Below the pieces are notes generated by a model, which had not been told where the DNA came from, ran no database searches, and worked only from the letters and a program-made list of their open reading frames with translations. A program made the translations under genes and the position numbers. DNA of 64,000 nucleotides, from the NCBI GenBank assembly GCA_014871385.1, contig CM026423.1, forward strand, positions 15,978,467 to 16,042,466. Reading direction: 5' to 3'. The DNA is from Ceratodon purpureus. Its lineage: Eukaryota > Streptophyta > Bryopsida > Pseudoditrichales > Ditrichaceae. Positions 1-11,494 of this stretch are shown one piece after another; position 1 is the first letter of the stretch, and the number at the start of each line of letters is the position of its first letter.

Positions 1-315
1 CTCCTACCCCGTGAGCCCCTACCGAGACGGGATCCCCTCAGACAAAACCAGCCTCAGCTTCCAAATGAAAAATATCACATTCAACTAAAACTCCAGCTCC
101 CAACCTCCTCAACACCAAAACCCACAAAACGACCAAACGGAAAAACCCCCACACCCACGGTCATAACTCCTGGAAGAGCCCAAAACTCACCCCCCAAGAC
201 CGAGCCCTCCAAACCAACCCTTCGAAACGAAAATCAACCACGCCCACGGTCATAAGGCTCTAGAAGGACGAGTCCAACTTCAAACGCAGCCTCATCCAAA
301 ATTCATCACATTGAG

Positions 316-1479
316 ATGAAATACATCCCTTTCCACGGTCACAGGTCCACCCAAAAAGCACCCAAACCCGCAGTCTGTGTCTCGCAGACAGAGAGAGCTC
401 GTTATCCTGAAGTTGTTTTGCACTCCCTTCGCGTCTGGCAACCTCGCTCCGCCTCGCAGAATCCATTCCAGAACTCACAGGAGAGAAATCCCCTCTCCAA
501 CAATGTACCCATAAGCACCTCTGCCTCCTTCCGCCTCCCAAAACGACCCCTTGAGCACCAATTGGCCACCTTTTCTGGAGCCAATTCATTGCAGCTGGAG
601 CTTCGGAAGTTTGTTTACAATCCTGCCTCTCAGGTGGGTTTATGTTGGTGCTTTTCTGTGGTTTAATCATGGTTGAACTGGAGCATTTGAGGATATGACA
701 ATGGTTTGGGAATTTTGAGTGTTTGATGTGGTCGGGGATTTTTTTAATGGTTTGGGTTATGTCTGTGAGTGGGAGTTTTTGGTGAGGTTTATAGCTGGAG
801 GGTTAGGTTGTGGATTTGTTTCAGAGGGTTAAGTCTATATTCTGGTGAGAATTAGATTTTTTGATGCAGGCCTGCGTTTTTTTTTTGGTGTTTTTTTGTA
901 GTACTTTGATTGTTTAATATGTGTGCCTTTCTGTGTTTCATGTTGCTGTGATGGTTGGTTTTTTTTTGTGGCTTTGCTGAATTATGGATTCAGGGTTTTA
1001 GGTGAGCAAGAGTTGGAGGGAATTATCCTTGGTGGGGTTTTTACTTGATAGTGTTGCTGTAATGGGAGGATTATGGATGATTTATGGGCATGTCTCTCTT
1101 TCGATGGGAGCGGAATGACTGTTGTGGTCAGGGAACAAGGGTTTAGTGCAGTTTGTTTAGTATACGGTGAGTACTTTTTGGGCGAGGTTTACGAGATTCA
1201 GATAAGATAAGCATGATGTGAGTCTTGGATTTGGCAGCCTGTGAGCGAAAATGCAGTCTGGTAATTTTGGACTCGTTGGATTCTTAAGAATTTGTGTGCA
1301 GAGAAGTCTGCATTGACGTTGGTATCACTGAGACCGATTGTTTCTTTTTTATTCTGCTCAGTTCGCAGTTCAAAGTAATGATCCGGGGCAAGTGAGGGAT
1401 TAGTGACGAAGGTTTATGGGATCCTCTGCAGACTGTTAAGGGGCGGGAGAGGGGGCACGCTTCCCATAAGATCTAGCAG
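316..1479 (+). other. Probable first exon and leader intron of the PPR gene
   Basis: A candidate first exon ends at 633 with a CAG|GTGGGT donor. A candidate acceptor, TAGCAG|GGGAG, lies at 1479, ten bases before the ATG of the PPR reading frame. The ~850-base interval is T-rich and stop-filled, as expected of an intron. Frame is preserved across this splice: the ORF opening at ATG 316 would join in phase 0 to codons leading into the ATG at 1489. The protein could therefore start at 316 with about 106 extra residues, or the exon may be 5'UTR only. The sequence does not decide. Bases 1-315 show no gene. Confidence 0.4.
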
Positions 1480-1488
1480 GGGAGAACC

Positions 1489-4400
1489 ATGCTGCAAAGC
1501 ATGGCGTTGCACCCGGTTTCTCAGTTCTTTCTGGGCACTCGTATACCAGGGTCTGAGTTTGCACTGCCATCAAATTCATCGCTGCAACTACGCAAGACAA
1601 GGGTGTGGGCACGAGGAGAGCTTGACATCCTTGAAGCTCACCCTAATATCTTTGTCTCAGATTCTCAAGAACCTCAATATCCAGAGCCCACCAACAAGTA
1701 TAATGGCACCTCGCACGATAGGCTTTTAGGTCAGGATGAGGAACATCCAGCTTCGTCAAATAGGAGAGGAAATGAATTTGAGGATGACGAAGAAACGAAG
1801 TATTACCACAGGGGAGCTCCAAGAACGAGGGATTTGTGGGTGAGGCCTGGTCTCTCTCTTGCTACTGATCCTAGCAGAATAGCTGAAAGGAAGGAGTTCG
1901 AAGAGAAGTATACATGGGTGAACCCTAACCGAAAGAGTACAACTGGGGGAGCCTCTTGGGCGGAGCGTCGGGCTGGGATCGAGATGCTGAACTCCACAAG
2001 AGATGTGGCTACTGCTCTTCTCGAGTGGGTCATTTCGCTTCCTGTGATGATATCTTCATTAGCGATATTTAGCGAGTAGACCTATTTAGTCTTGTAGAGC
2101 GTGCTGGAGCATTGTTTCTGTTGTTTGAGATTTGAAAGAGTTATATGCAACACTTCAGTATGATCATAGCTGATGGATTTGGTAATTTTATGACAGGGTG
2201 GGTCCGGCATTGGAGTCCATGGACCTAAACTCTGTGATGAGAGGGTATGGGAAGCAGAAGAGGTGGAGAGACGCATGCACGGTAGGTGTATCAGGTTTTT
2301 AGCTCCTCCGTCGGCTGTTTAGAGCTTTGGCAAATACATGCCATTGATCACTTATTGACTGATTTTAAGATCTTTCAGATCAATGTCTCACATTTCACGA
2401 GGCTATTTTCATTCTTATAACAGGACAGTTTTTGCCTGCAATAATCGACCAACACGAGTCAGTAGCTGATATTGGAGTCTTGGACGCCTTCTTCTCTTGG
2501 CTAATTCCTTTTTATTTTTTTTTCCTCGGTTGTGCAGGTTTTTGATTACATGAAAGAGAATGACAAGCTTTCGCCTCCAACCTACACAAGCTATTTCTCA
2601 TTACTTGGCAAAGCGGGACAAGCAAAGAAGGCGATTCGTGAGTTCAACGAATTGCCCCTCGACAGTGAAGAGCGCAAGAACGTCTATGTTTGCAACTCTA
2701 TATTGAGTACTATGATATTCAATGGTAAAATTGATAAAGCATTCCGCTTGTTTGAGCAGCTGAAAGCGGAGGGTCTCAAACCTGACACTGTAACATACAG
2801 CACGGTAAGTCTGAAATTTGGCTGTCTCCTGATTAAGTATTTCGACAGCCATATCTCATCAATCTCAAATCCAGTTCAGTGACTATCAAGAGCGCTTTAA
2901 TTTTTTCAACAAATTCCTAGTCCTTATGCTTTTTTATCATTTCTCTTACAGGTTATCGCTGGGTGTGCAAAGACCCGAGAGGGTTACTCTAAGGCCCAAA
3001 CTTTTGTAGAGGAGATAAAAAACAGTAATCTCGTTCAAGACGCGGTTATCTATGGGGCTCTCATGAATGTCTGTGCAGCACACGGCTTGGAGAGGGAAGC
3101 ACATGCAACATTTAAGGAAATGTGTGACAAGGGATTCATTCCTAACCTTTTCCATTACAGTTCTTTGCTAAATACTTATGCTAGCAAAGGGAAGTACGAA
3201 CAGGCTGAACTTGTCCTGCAAGAGATTCGAGAAGTTGGTCTTATTCCAAACTTGGTATGACCCTTTTCTTACCAGTAAACCTCTGGTTAAGTTACAAACA
3301 TAATTCTACATTAGTGAAACGTCAGTGAAATGTCATTCTGCGAGTAGGTGCAAGAAGAGATTCGTAATCGCAATTAATTTGGTCAGTATCTTACTCATCA
3401 GCAGGCTGGCGTCGTTTATGAATCCTAGCTTCTGATCGTTTAGGTGGTCAAAGAAGATGAAAGTGATTGTCATGCTATTATGCTGTTTTTGAATGTTCAT
3501 ATTTATTTCCATTTTCGAGTTTAGGTTCAAGGTGCTATGTTTTTAGGTTCCTTTGATTTCTGAATTGGCAGAGGACATTACTTTCACGCAGGTGGTGTAT
3601 AATTCGTTGATGAACGCTTATGCCAATTGTCAAATGCCTGAGAAGGCCCGTGAAGTATTCGAGAAAATCGAAGCTGATGGCTTGGATCGTGACGTGGTAT
3701 GTGCTCCATCATGTTTTTATCATATTTACTCTTCCGGCTACTTTTCACAGTTATTTGTTGCAAGTGAATGTGCTGATCGTGAGACCAGAAGCTTCTTATA
3801 AATAAGAGTGAGCTTTAATACTTTATTCCAATGATCCGGCTGACCAAAACCACAATGGTTTCATGAGTATGGAATATTTTCATGGTAGTGATTTTGAAAG
3901 TAAGCTGCAGTTCCTTAAAGTTGTGGTGAGCATTCCTAAGCTCGAATGTAAACCTGCTCTGGAACTAAATTTTGTGCTGGCTTTCAGGTCTCGTATTGCT
4001 CCATGATGGATGCATATGCAAAAGCTGACATGCTCAAGGAAGCACACAACACATTTGATGAAATGATTGCGAAGGGCATGCAACCAGGTAATGATATCAG
4101 CAACCGATTAGGCCTGCAATGTTCTTTTCAAATCTTTCTAATAGTTCAAGTGTTTTTGCGCTGATTGAATTTGTTGAACTCATTTGCATATATAGGAGAT
4201 GGGACAGACCTAAAATATCTGGTCGTCTGTGTGCAGGTAGTGTAGGGTATAGCATACTGATCTCCGCCTACGCCAAATTAGGACAAATGGATGGTGTGCT
4301 TAAACTGGTTAATCAAATTGAGAAGGGGAAAAATGGACAATGTGATATTCTTCTATTTAACACCTTATTGAAAGTATACTGCAACGTGGGCTACATGGAT

Positions 4401-5911
4401 GGGGTCACAACCGTACTTAAGAAAATGGATACGGAGGGTTGTGGTCCTGACCGTGGTACATTCAACATTCTTATCGGATACTTCGCAAAGGAGGACTTGG
4501 GTGATCTAGCTTTGAAGACGTTAGAGGATATGGAAGCCAGGGGACATCGGCCAAACGAGGTAATTGTTTTGTTCAAACTACTGACATTCTTGATGCTGCG
4601 TCAAATAATGAGGCTCTTGTTTCTGTACTCTGGCAGTCTCTAGTATACTTATAATAAGTTGTTGGATTTCTAATTAATCAAAAGACAATCGTAATAATGT
4701 CTTTGAATCTGTGTTGTGCAGTGCAAAATGTCTCCTCGTCTGATAAAGTTGATATCTCTTCGTGAGTAGCGTGTTGAGAATTCACTGAATGTGTGGCTTT
4801 GAGTGATGGAATGCAGGCTACGTACAACTCTCTTTTCCTTGGATATGTGAAGAACGGAAATATGGAGGACCTACTGAGCGGACTTGCAACAATGAAGGAA
4901 CGAGAGATCATGCCAACTAACTTATCTCTGCAGACTATCATCTCAGGATTTTTAGATCACAGGCGCATTGATGACGTGCTTGACTATTTACCTTATTTGA
5001 AAGTGAGTAATAAAACCAGCAACTCTCCGTTGGTTGTCACAACTAATTTCAATTAACTTGCTCTTATTTGTCCGAGATGGGTTGTCTGAATAGTTTGTTT
5101 CATTTGTATCGATTGTGCTTGTTACTTGACACGGTGCAGGACAAGATTACTCAGTTGATGTGCGTTATGACAGGCTTCAGGAAACGCGTTGTCATTTAGC
5201 CTGATGGAGAGGTTAGTGCATGCATTGGTAGAGGCGGGACAGATGAATGCTGTTACAGATTCGCTTCACTTGATGCGGGTCAACGGCCAGCGTCCTTCGC
5301 AAGTAAGTCTCTTTATTACCGGTTTCACAACCGAACAAACACACTTTTCTCAGACTTGATACCATGTTTTTCATTGCGCTTTGTAAATCATAGACGTTTG
5401 TTGATTCAAAATTGTCTCCTCTAGACTCTAGGAGCATGTTAAGCATCCGTTTCAGTTACAGCTTTTCTCTTTTGTAGCTCCCTTTAGTTGTCACTTTGTA
5501 TCATGATGTACCCTTAGACACGCTCCAACAAAATATGTGTTGTTTGGCACACTCAGTGCTCACTACACAAATACCCCTAATCATTGTGATGTGACTAGAT
5601 GATTGTAAACTAGATAATTTACAATAGAATCTAGCAGTGAGTTTTGCTAAAAATGGTACTTCATCACTTGGGTTGCATCCATTAGACTGAGTGTTGGGGC
5701 TTTGGTTGTGCAGAGGACGTGGGATCTTGTGTTACAGAAATACGCCTCCTTAGGAGAATATGAAAAGCTGCTGCAATTGTTGGAGGAGCTGAAAGATGAA
5801 GGAGAAACAGCAAGTGCAACCACATATGCAGAGCTGTTGAAACAGGTCTCAGAGTCTGCTAAAGGTGCCAAGATGCTCGATGACTTTACAGACACTGTCC
5901 CTGCCATATAG
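1489..5911 (+). CDS. P-class pentatricopeptide repeat protein, ten exons
   Basis: Predicted sequence-specific RNA-binding protein, of a family that mostly acts on chloroplast or mitochondrial transcripts. Exons: 1489-2024, 2197-2281, 2538-2804, 2952-3254, 3592-3696, 3988-4087, 4237-4559, 4817-5002, 5174-5302, 5714-5911. The lengths sum to 744 codons. The N-terminal ~180 residues are non-repetitive and charged (transit-peptide-like start MLQSMALHPVSQFF), followed by ~35-residue helical hairpins such as VVYNSLMNAYANCQMPEKA and YSSLLNTYASKGKYEQAE. Several introns fall at repeat boundaries (for example PNL|VVYNSL and DRDV|VSYCSM), which fixed the acceptors at 3592 and 3988. No E, DYW, SMR or RRM domain is visible, so it is P-class. 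Multi-intron P-class PPR genes are usual in plants outside the mostly intronless families. The exact orthologue was not identified. Confidence 0.85.
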
Positions 5912-7035
5912 TCATTATTATTCTTTTTTGGTCATTTTGTATCATTCACATGAATCGGTCTATTCTCCACATATTCATATTCAGGTCTTGTCCCTTGTTA
6001 TTATTTTGGGGCAAGAAGCTTGCTTCGCGAGCTTATCCGAGGCAACAGAGATCCATCCTAGTTGAAAGATGTAGGGCAGCTTATAGTGTAGGTGAAAACT
6101 TGTCACTTGATGATCTAGAAATTTCAGAAATTGAATGGTTTAATCCACCACGACGCGGTTCCTCGGCCAATGTACAGTAAGCAGTGCTCATTATACAGCA
6201 TCTTGAGATAAGGACGGAGTAACAGCGTATGCATCTTACGCTAGTCCTTAATCTTACGCTAGTCCTTAATTCTCCATCTCTCATATTACCTTCCCCTTGA
6301 GTTACTCATCATAGCGTTAAAAAAATATTGTGTATCTGAAGATGAAGAAGCTTCATGTTACAGAGACGGAAAGCAAAGGTGGCAAAGAATTCTACAATGG
6401 CCCCTTGAGCTCATGTGACGCAAAGAACCGTGAAGCTGGCCTGCTGCTGCCCCGCTCGGACGCCCCTGCCAACGCCCTCCCCCACCTCGCCACATGGACC
6501 ACCATCTCATAAGGTAACACCAATTCATTCCAATCACACATGAGTCACAAATCAACGGGCATCGACAAAAAACAGATATTAAATCTGCAATCCAAAAAAA
6601 AAACCACTTTCAGAATCGAGTCTCAGTGAGTCGTCAAGCAGCGACAAAACGCACAGCAGTTCGCCATTCCGCTGCAGGGATTTCCTTGCTGGTGACCAAG
6701 CTGTGGGCGAGATTCCAGACCATGCTGGAGCAGTTTTCGACACGTCGTAGATGCCGGGCAATGGCGAAAGATGCCTTTCTTTCCACTTGGCGGTGCGTCC
6801 CAAAGTTTGGGACCGACGGGAGAGTGTGAAGTGCCGCCTGGCGAGGATACTTGTTCGGAGTCGTGATGGACATGGCCGAGGGACATCCCTTATCAGCAGA
6901 TCATCACTACTGTTGATCGAAAGAAAACCAACAAAGGAGTTTGTTAGACATCTGGGTCTCTGTTGTTTGGAAGCGCTTCGTAATTGCAGCTGAAAGTTTA
7001 CGGTTTGAAGGTTCTCTCAGAGGATTTTGTGCAAG
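5912..7035 (+). other. PPR 3' flank and upstream region / first untranslated exon of the repeat-protein gene
   Basis: No convincing coding exon is seen. The region should hold the PPR 3'UTR and the promoter of the next gene. A small perfect tandem duplication (period 19, core CTTACGCTAGTCCTTAAT) lies at about 6233-6270. The sequence up to 7035 ends GCAAG|GTGAGA, a good splice donor, so the last few hundred bases may be a 5'UTR exon of the gene starting at 7621. Confidence 0.35.
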
Positions 7036-7619
7036 GTGAGAATTTGGGTCTCGATGAGAAGGGTAGTTTTGGATGGTTGGTGTCGGGTTTTGGATTGTGC
7101 TGTGTGGGAGGGGGTTGTTGATGTTTCTGTTTAGAGGTTGAGAGCTGTAGGTTTGAAGATTGTGCGTGCTGTGATGAGCAGCTGCAGTGGTCGAGTTGTT
7201 TCATGGAATTTTTTGTTTTTGTGAATTGGGCATCACTCTGGAGTGGGTATGTTGAGATGAAGAATACGGCAACTGATTGAGCTTGTGTGCAACTTTAGTT
7301 TGCAGATAGGATTTCAACAAGGAGACATTCTTACGTGAAGGTTAACACTGAGCAGTCTGTGTGTAGCTGGTGCGAGTAGAAGTTCAAGTTTAGTACCCCC
7401 GAGAGGATTATCATCAAGGTGAAGATCTAATCTACTGTGGTTTTCAAATGCACTACTTCTGGTTTCGTAGCAGTACTGAATTGATTGTATGGATTGGTCC
7501 TGAAACAATTATTGTGTTGAGAATTGTCATCGCGAAATTGGTGATTCTTGGGGTAGGAGTGCACATCAATTGAGCATTGGTGATTAGTTGCTGACGACCA
7601 GGTTTTGTGATGTGTGCAG
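7036..7619 (+). other. 5'UTR intron preceding the repeat-protein gene
   Basis: Donor AAG|GTGAGA at 7035/7036 and acceptor GTGTGCAG|G at 7619/7620 bracket T-rich, ORF-poor sequence. The acceptor lies one base before the ATG GCG start codon at 7621. A leader intron directly abutting the start is common in highly expressed plant genes. Read from splice signals only. Confidence 0.5.
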
Positions 7620-7620
7620 G

Positions 7621-8454
7621 ATGGCGAGGGAAGGAGATTACAACTTCAAGGGGTCAGCCCTTGAGCGCGGCGTACCGCATGAGCCCCGGGAAACAGCTGA
7701 GGAAGGCTATGGCAGTACGTTTTTGGACAAGACCAAGATCGAAACTCCAAAACCCGCAAACGAAAGCGCACTGACCTTAGAAAACACCGAGGGCGCTGAC
7801 CTCCGAAAAGGAGACTACAACTTCGATGGATCAGCTTTGGAGCGTGGGGCAGCATACGAACCCAAGCAAACCGAGGATGGCTATGCCAGCACGTTCCTGG
7901 ACAAGACCAAGATCGAAACCCCCGACCCACAGGGCGATAGCGCAATCACATTGGAGAATACCGAGGGAGCTGACACCAGGAAAGGAGACTACAACTTCGA
8001 AGGCTCTGCGCTGGAACGCGGCGTAGCACACGAGCCCCGGGAAACGGAGGACGGCTACGCGAGCACATTCTTGGACAAGACGAAGATCCAAACTCCGGAT
8101 CCCCAGGGCGACAGCGCAGTCACATTGGAAAACACCGAGGGAGCGGAAACTCGCAAAGGAGACTACAACTTCGAAGGATCTGCTCTTGAGCGCGGTGTAG
8201 CATACGAACCCACAGAGGACGGCTATGCTAGCAAGTTCCTGGACAAGACGAAGATCGAAACCCCCGACCCACAGGGCGACAGCGCGATCACTTTGGAGAA
8301 CACCGAAGGTGCTGATCTCAGGAAAGGCGACTACAACTTCGAAGGCTCTGATCTGGAGCGCGGGGTGGATGCGAGCTCATTCTTAGACAAGACGAAGATC
8401 CAAACTCCGGCTCCGACAGGAGCGAGCGCGGCGACGTTGAGCAATTCGACCTGA
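7621..8454 (+). CDS. Hydrophilic protein of five 58-residue tandem repeats (LEA-like, unassigned family)
   Basis: A 277-residue protein, nearly all of it five tandem copies of a unit that reads GDYNF(E/D)GSALERG, then a variable EPxxTEDGYAS stretch, then FLDKTKI(E/Q)TP, then SAxTLENTEGADxRK. Copies 2 and 3 are 58 residues, copy 4 is slightly shorter and copy 5 is truncated, ending SAATLSNST. The sequence is highly charged, lacks cysteine in the repeats and has no signal peptide or membrane segment, so it is probably disordered. LEA and dehydrin-like stress proteins share this composition, but no named LEA motif (K-segment, 11-mer) is present and I do not recognise the family. The start at 7621 was preferred over an in-frame ATG at 7588, because 7588 lies inside the probable leader intron. 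Aromatic YNF and FLDKTKI are the conserved anchors. Confidence 0.8.
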   Translation: MAREGDYNFKGSALERGVPHEPRETAEEGYGSTFLDKTKIETPKPANESALTLENTEGADLRKGDYNFDGSALERGAAYEPKQTEDGYASTFLDKTKIETPDPQGDSAITLENTEGADTRKGDYNFEGSALERGVAHEPRETEDGYASTFLDKTKIQTPDPQGDSAVTLENTEGAETRKGDYNFEGSALERGVAYEPTEDGYASKFLDKTKIETPDPQGDSAITLENTEGADLRKGDYNFEGSDLERGVDASSFLDKTKIQTPAPTGASAATLSNST

Positions 8455-9048
8455 ATTCGGAGAAGCATTCTGCTTACCTGATTCGTTTTGCATTTTTTTT
8501 CTGCAGATAGCGTAAACCTGTGTCTTGTAGAGAATAATATTCGCCCATGTTACCGTATCTTGCTACCGGTTTTGTTGCAACGAGTTCATCGATGTGTACA
8601 TTGTTTAATGTAAAAGTTGTTTATTAATCATTCAATCTTACTGAGTCATTGCATCTGAATGTTTGATGTTTGACATCTGGTGAACATTCAGATATTTGAT
8701 GTTTGATGTTTGATGGTGAACATTCAGATGTTTGATGTTTGATGTTAGATGCATCTGCATCATCGCGGTGGTTTGAATGACAAAGAATTGATTCTTACAA
8801 AGGAGTGCACCAGGCAGAGGATGGATATGGCATTGAATTTAATAGTTCAATTTGCATTAATCATGTAAGCTACTTAACAAGTTTTCTAGCTCAGATTGCA
8901 GGGGAACAGTTGGGAGTTGTATGTGGTTTTAAGGTCATGTGTGCATCATCTTTATTGAAAATTTACAGTGGATACATAAATGATTAAAAACCTTGCCGGT
9001 GAATCCAATCAATTCGAAGCTGGAGGAGACTAGGCTCCTCCATTCGTG
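8455..9048. other. Intergenic, convergent 3' ends
   Basis: 3' flanks of two convergent genes. No coding exon is supported. The stretch 8664-8760 holds short direct repeats (next entry). Confidence 0.6.
8664..8760. repeat. TTTGATG / GAACATTCAGAT short direct repeats
   Basis: The heptamer TTTGATG occurs many times, interleaved with the block GTGAACATTCAGAT. The pattern is an irregular minisatellite probably made by slippage just downstream of the repeat-protein gene. Confidence 0.7.
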
Positions 9049-10425
9049 TCAAGTGTTTTCAAGGGCGTGCTCGTAGAAGATGGGTCGGGCATGTAAACCA
9101 TCAGCCACCGTGAGCACCATGATAACGTCGTCACTGATTTGTAATTCCTTCCGAACGCCTGCGTACATAGTCTTCATGATCTCCGCTGTCCGTTGAGTTT
9201 CACACCACACATGAAGTATACACTTGCAGAAGCTGTGCCGCTTGGACACACCATCTCTTGCCACCACCAAGCCGTATAATTTCTTGTGAAGCAGGTGGTA
9301 GGCGATTTCAGGAGAGAAGGCGTTAGGGTCGGGGTAACACATAGCTCGAGTCACGGACACTCCCACCCGCTGCCCATACAGTGTGCAAATGTAGTCCACT
9401 TTCTTCCAGCTCGAAGACCAGTACTCTACTTCCATCTCTGTCACCACATCTTGCGCTTGAAACCTCCTCGCAAAATACTCCACTGACAACGACTCCGAGA
9501 TGGTTGAAGAGCCCCCGGCATTCTGCTCGAACTTCACTCGCAGCGCATCTCGGCACAAATCAAACCGCAGGAAAGAAGAGAATGCAGTAAACTTCCCAAT
9601 CAAAATCTGCACTGGCTTGAGGGGCTGCTTCACAGCCTGCTCAAGATCTTCCTCCTCCCCACTAGCACTAGTATTCCTCTGTGATGTCAAAGCTATGGTG
9701 ACAAGCAGATTCTCTCGCACTGGCGATGTCACCGTGAAGTCTCGGTTAAACATCATCAGCTTCGCCTCACCCTTAACCTCTTCCTTCACCTTCCCAAGTC
9801 CACGCGCAGCATTATCCTCTCCGAATGAATCCTGCCGCAGATCATCTTCTTTCCTCGGCCGTGAGGACCTTAGATCTAACGCCCTGAAGCGAGGCTTGGC
9901 CCTAAACACCGAAGCATCATATTTACAATGCACCTCATCCCCCACTTTCCTTGACTCGTTGTCTCCAAGAGCTGGCCAATCCTTGGCATTGTTGTGGCAC
10001 CGGGGCACCTCCGTGGGAGGAAGAGAGCGTTTTAATGCATTGGACCAATTCGGCACATAACGAAGTCTTTTCCGTCTTCCTTCATCCTGCAAGGAATTCT
10101 TTCTGCTACAGATAGAATCATTGGCCTGCAATGCCGAAGAGGAAACCTGATGAGTAATTGGCTCGTCTCCGTCTCTTCTTTCCCAACCTCGATGCTGTGA
10201 TGTACTTGGAGCCCCCGTCAAAAATAAGCAGCCGCCGTCGGTTCCACTCACAGCTCCCTGTAACGCACTTGTTGATGCCTTGGGACGACTCCAAGCTCCT
10301 TGATCCCTGCACACGTCTTTGCCGTCCCGGCTCGACGTGCAAGCCTCCTGCCGGCTTGCGAACTCCCTGTCGGAGGTCTCGGCTGCGATTGATTTCAAAG
10401 GCACCACCGACGTCGCCAGCTTCAT
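9049..10425 (-). CDS. Conserved plant protein of unknown function (AAC-rich/AAC11-like C-terminal domain)
   Basis: The N-terminal half is low-complexity and basic/acidic. The C-terminal ~200 residues form a compact domain with the run ESLSVEYFARRF, then EMEVEYWSSSWKKVDYI, YGQRVGVSVTRAM, YHLLHKKLYGLVVARDGV, FCKCILHVWCET and DDVIMVLTVADG. I recognise this pattern as a domain conserved across green plants but without an assigned role. Alternating hydrophobic strands with acidic residues (E in EMEVEY, D in KKVDY) faintly recall PD-(D/E)XK nucleases, but the E-x-K signature is absent. The ATG at 10425 is the first in-frame methionine. The frame stays open to about 10530 without an ATG, and a different frame at 10603-10370 could encode the true N-terminus if an intron joins them. 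Confidence 0.7.
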   Translation of the reverse strand: MKLATSVVPLKSIAAETSDREFASRQEACTSSRDGKDVCRDQGAWSRPKASTSALQGAVSGTDGGCLFLTGAPSTSQHRGWERRDGDEPITHQVSSSALQANDSICSRKNSLQDEGRRKRLRYVPNWSNALKRSLPPTEVPRCHNNAKDWPALGDNESRKVGDEVHCKYDASVFRAKPRFRALDLRSSRPRKEDDLRQDSFGEDNAARGLGKVKEEVKGEAKLMMFNRDFTVTSPVRENLLVTIALTSQRNTSASGEEEDLEQAVKQPLKPVQILIGKFTAFSSFLRFDLCRDALRVKFEQNAGGSSTISESLSVEYFARRFQAQDVVTEMEVEYWSSSWKKVDYICTLYGQRVGVSVTRAMCYPDPNAFSPEIAYHLLHKKLYGLVVARDGVSKRHSFCKCILHVWCETQRTAEIMKTMYAGVRKELQISDDVIMVLTVADGLHARPIFYEHALENT

Positions 10426-10603
10426 GTGAATCCCCACTAGGACCGCTCGATGGTGAGACAGGCGCCTCGACGACGGAGCCGAGGGTCGTAGCCCTCGGCC
10501 CCCGGCGCTGCGTGCACCCGGCCGTCGTTTTGCATTTCATGTTGCTCCTCCTCTGCTCGCTGCAATTGGATCGTTTCCGAGACATGTGCACTCCAGCCAT
10601 CAT

Positions 10604-11140
10604 GGAACAGAACTATTCCTATCACCTGTTGATCGATCAATAAAAGCTTGCCCTCACACCGCAACTAAACTCAACAAACCAAGTGATCTCCTAACGATGC
10701 AAATTAACGCTGCTTCAACTCTAGTCTGCAATCACATCATGCACATGTTTTATGATTCAACCTAGCTTAGGTTCGCACTGTCTCAGAAACAGCTGCAAAA
10801 CGTCAATGCATGCTACTACATCGATATTATCGCTTGAGTTATCCAACCATCTTCAAAAGCCGGCTGCTCATCACCCACATGAGACCGGACCCGCCTGCAG
10901 AGATGCAAGCTCGGTAATCACGACAGGAATTATATAAATTGTGGAAGCAAATCTGCTTACTTAAGCTTGTGAGACACGGTTTAAAGCAAAAGTCTTGTGT
11001 CTGCAACGCGCTAGCTGCGAGAGGTAATCCAGCGGCGAGATATAACTCGGAGGAAGAAGAATCCGAAGGTTTGCATGCAAAACGTAGGCTCCACGCTCGA
11101 AGAAAAAGAAGACTTGGAAACGAAGGCTCCTATACAGATT
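10604..11140. other. Upstream region of the 9-10 kb gene, no other gene seen
   Basis: This is upstream of a minus-strand gene and should contain its promoter and leader. Short ORFs here (for example 10939-11172) have no recognisable product. Confidence 0.5.
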
Positions 11141-11141
11141 A

Positions 11142-11322
11142 TATATCCTTTTACTTTAAAGCCATGGCATGAGAAATATGTATCCTTTTACTTTAAAACC
11201 ATGGCATGAAAAACTATATATCCTTTTACTTTAAAAACATGGCATGAACATTATGTATCCTTTTACTTTAAACAATGGCATGAAAGTTATGTATTCTTTT
11301 ATTTTTAAACTATGGCATAACT
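11142..11322. repeat. Tandem repeat, ~37-39 bp period, five copies
   Basis: Five consecutive copies with core TATCCTTTTACTTTAAA followed by CCATGGCATGA. The copies drift from left to right and the fifth is the most degenerate. The array abuts the inverted repeat at 11323. Confidence 0.85.
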
Positions 11323-11494
11323 TGCAATTTCCCACCCTCCATGGAAAAACCAAACTGGTTTAAAATAGAAATTTGAATTTTTTTGCTCAATCATTCAGAA
11401 ATTTAGATTTACGAATAGACTACAATTTTGATGATAAAGTCCCAAATTTCTATTTTTAACCAGGTTGGTTTTTCCATGGAGGGTGAGATTTGCA
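11323..11494. repeat. Inverted repeat with ~52-bp arms (foldback/MITE-like)
   Basis: Left arm 11323-11374 contains CCACCCTCCATGGAAAAACC. Right arm 11443-11494 contains its near-exact reverse complement (GGTTTTTCCATGGAGGGTG). About five mismatches were counted over 52 bases, with a ~68-base loop. No coding content. It could be a small foldback element or the two ends of a decayed MITE. Confidence 0.8.

Noticed and set aside
3547..3591. Earlier acceptor (TTTTTAG|GTTCC) for PPR exon 5
   Set aside because: In frame, but it inserts 15 residues between two 35-residue repeats. The acceptor at 3592 restores exact repeat spacing.
5153..5173. Exon start at TGCAG|GACAAG in the PPR gene
   Set aside because: It runs into a stop at 5199 and is out of frame with the following repeat. 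The acceptor at 5174 gives a clean join.
7646..8091. Antisense ORFs across the repeat-protein gene
   Set aside because: They mirror the tandem DNA repeat of the sense gene and have no independent features.
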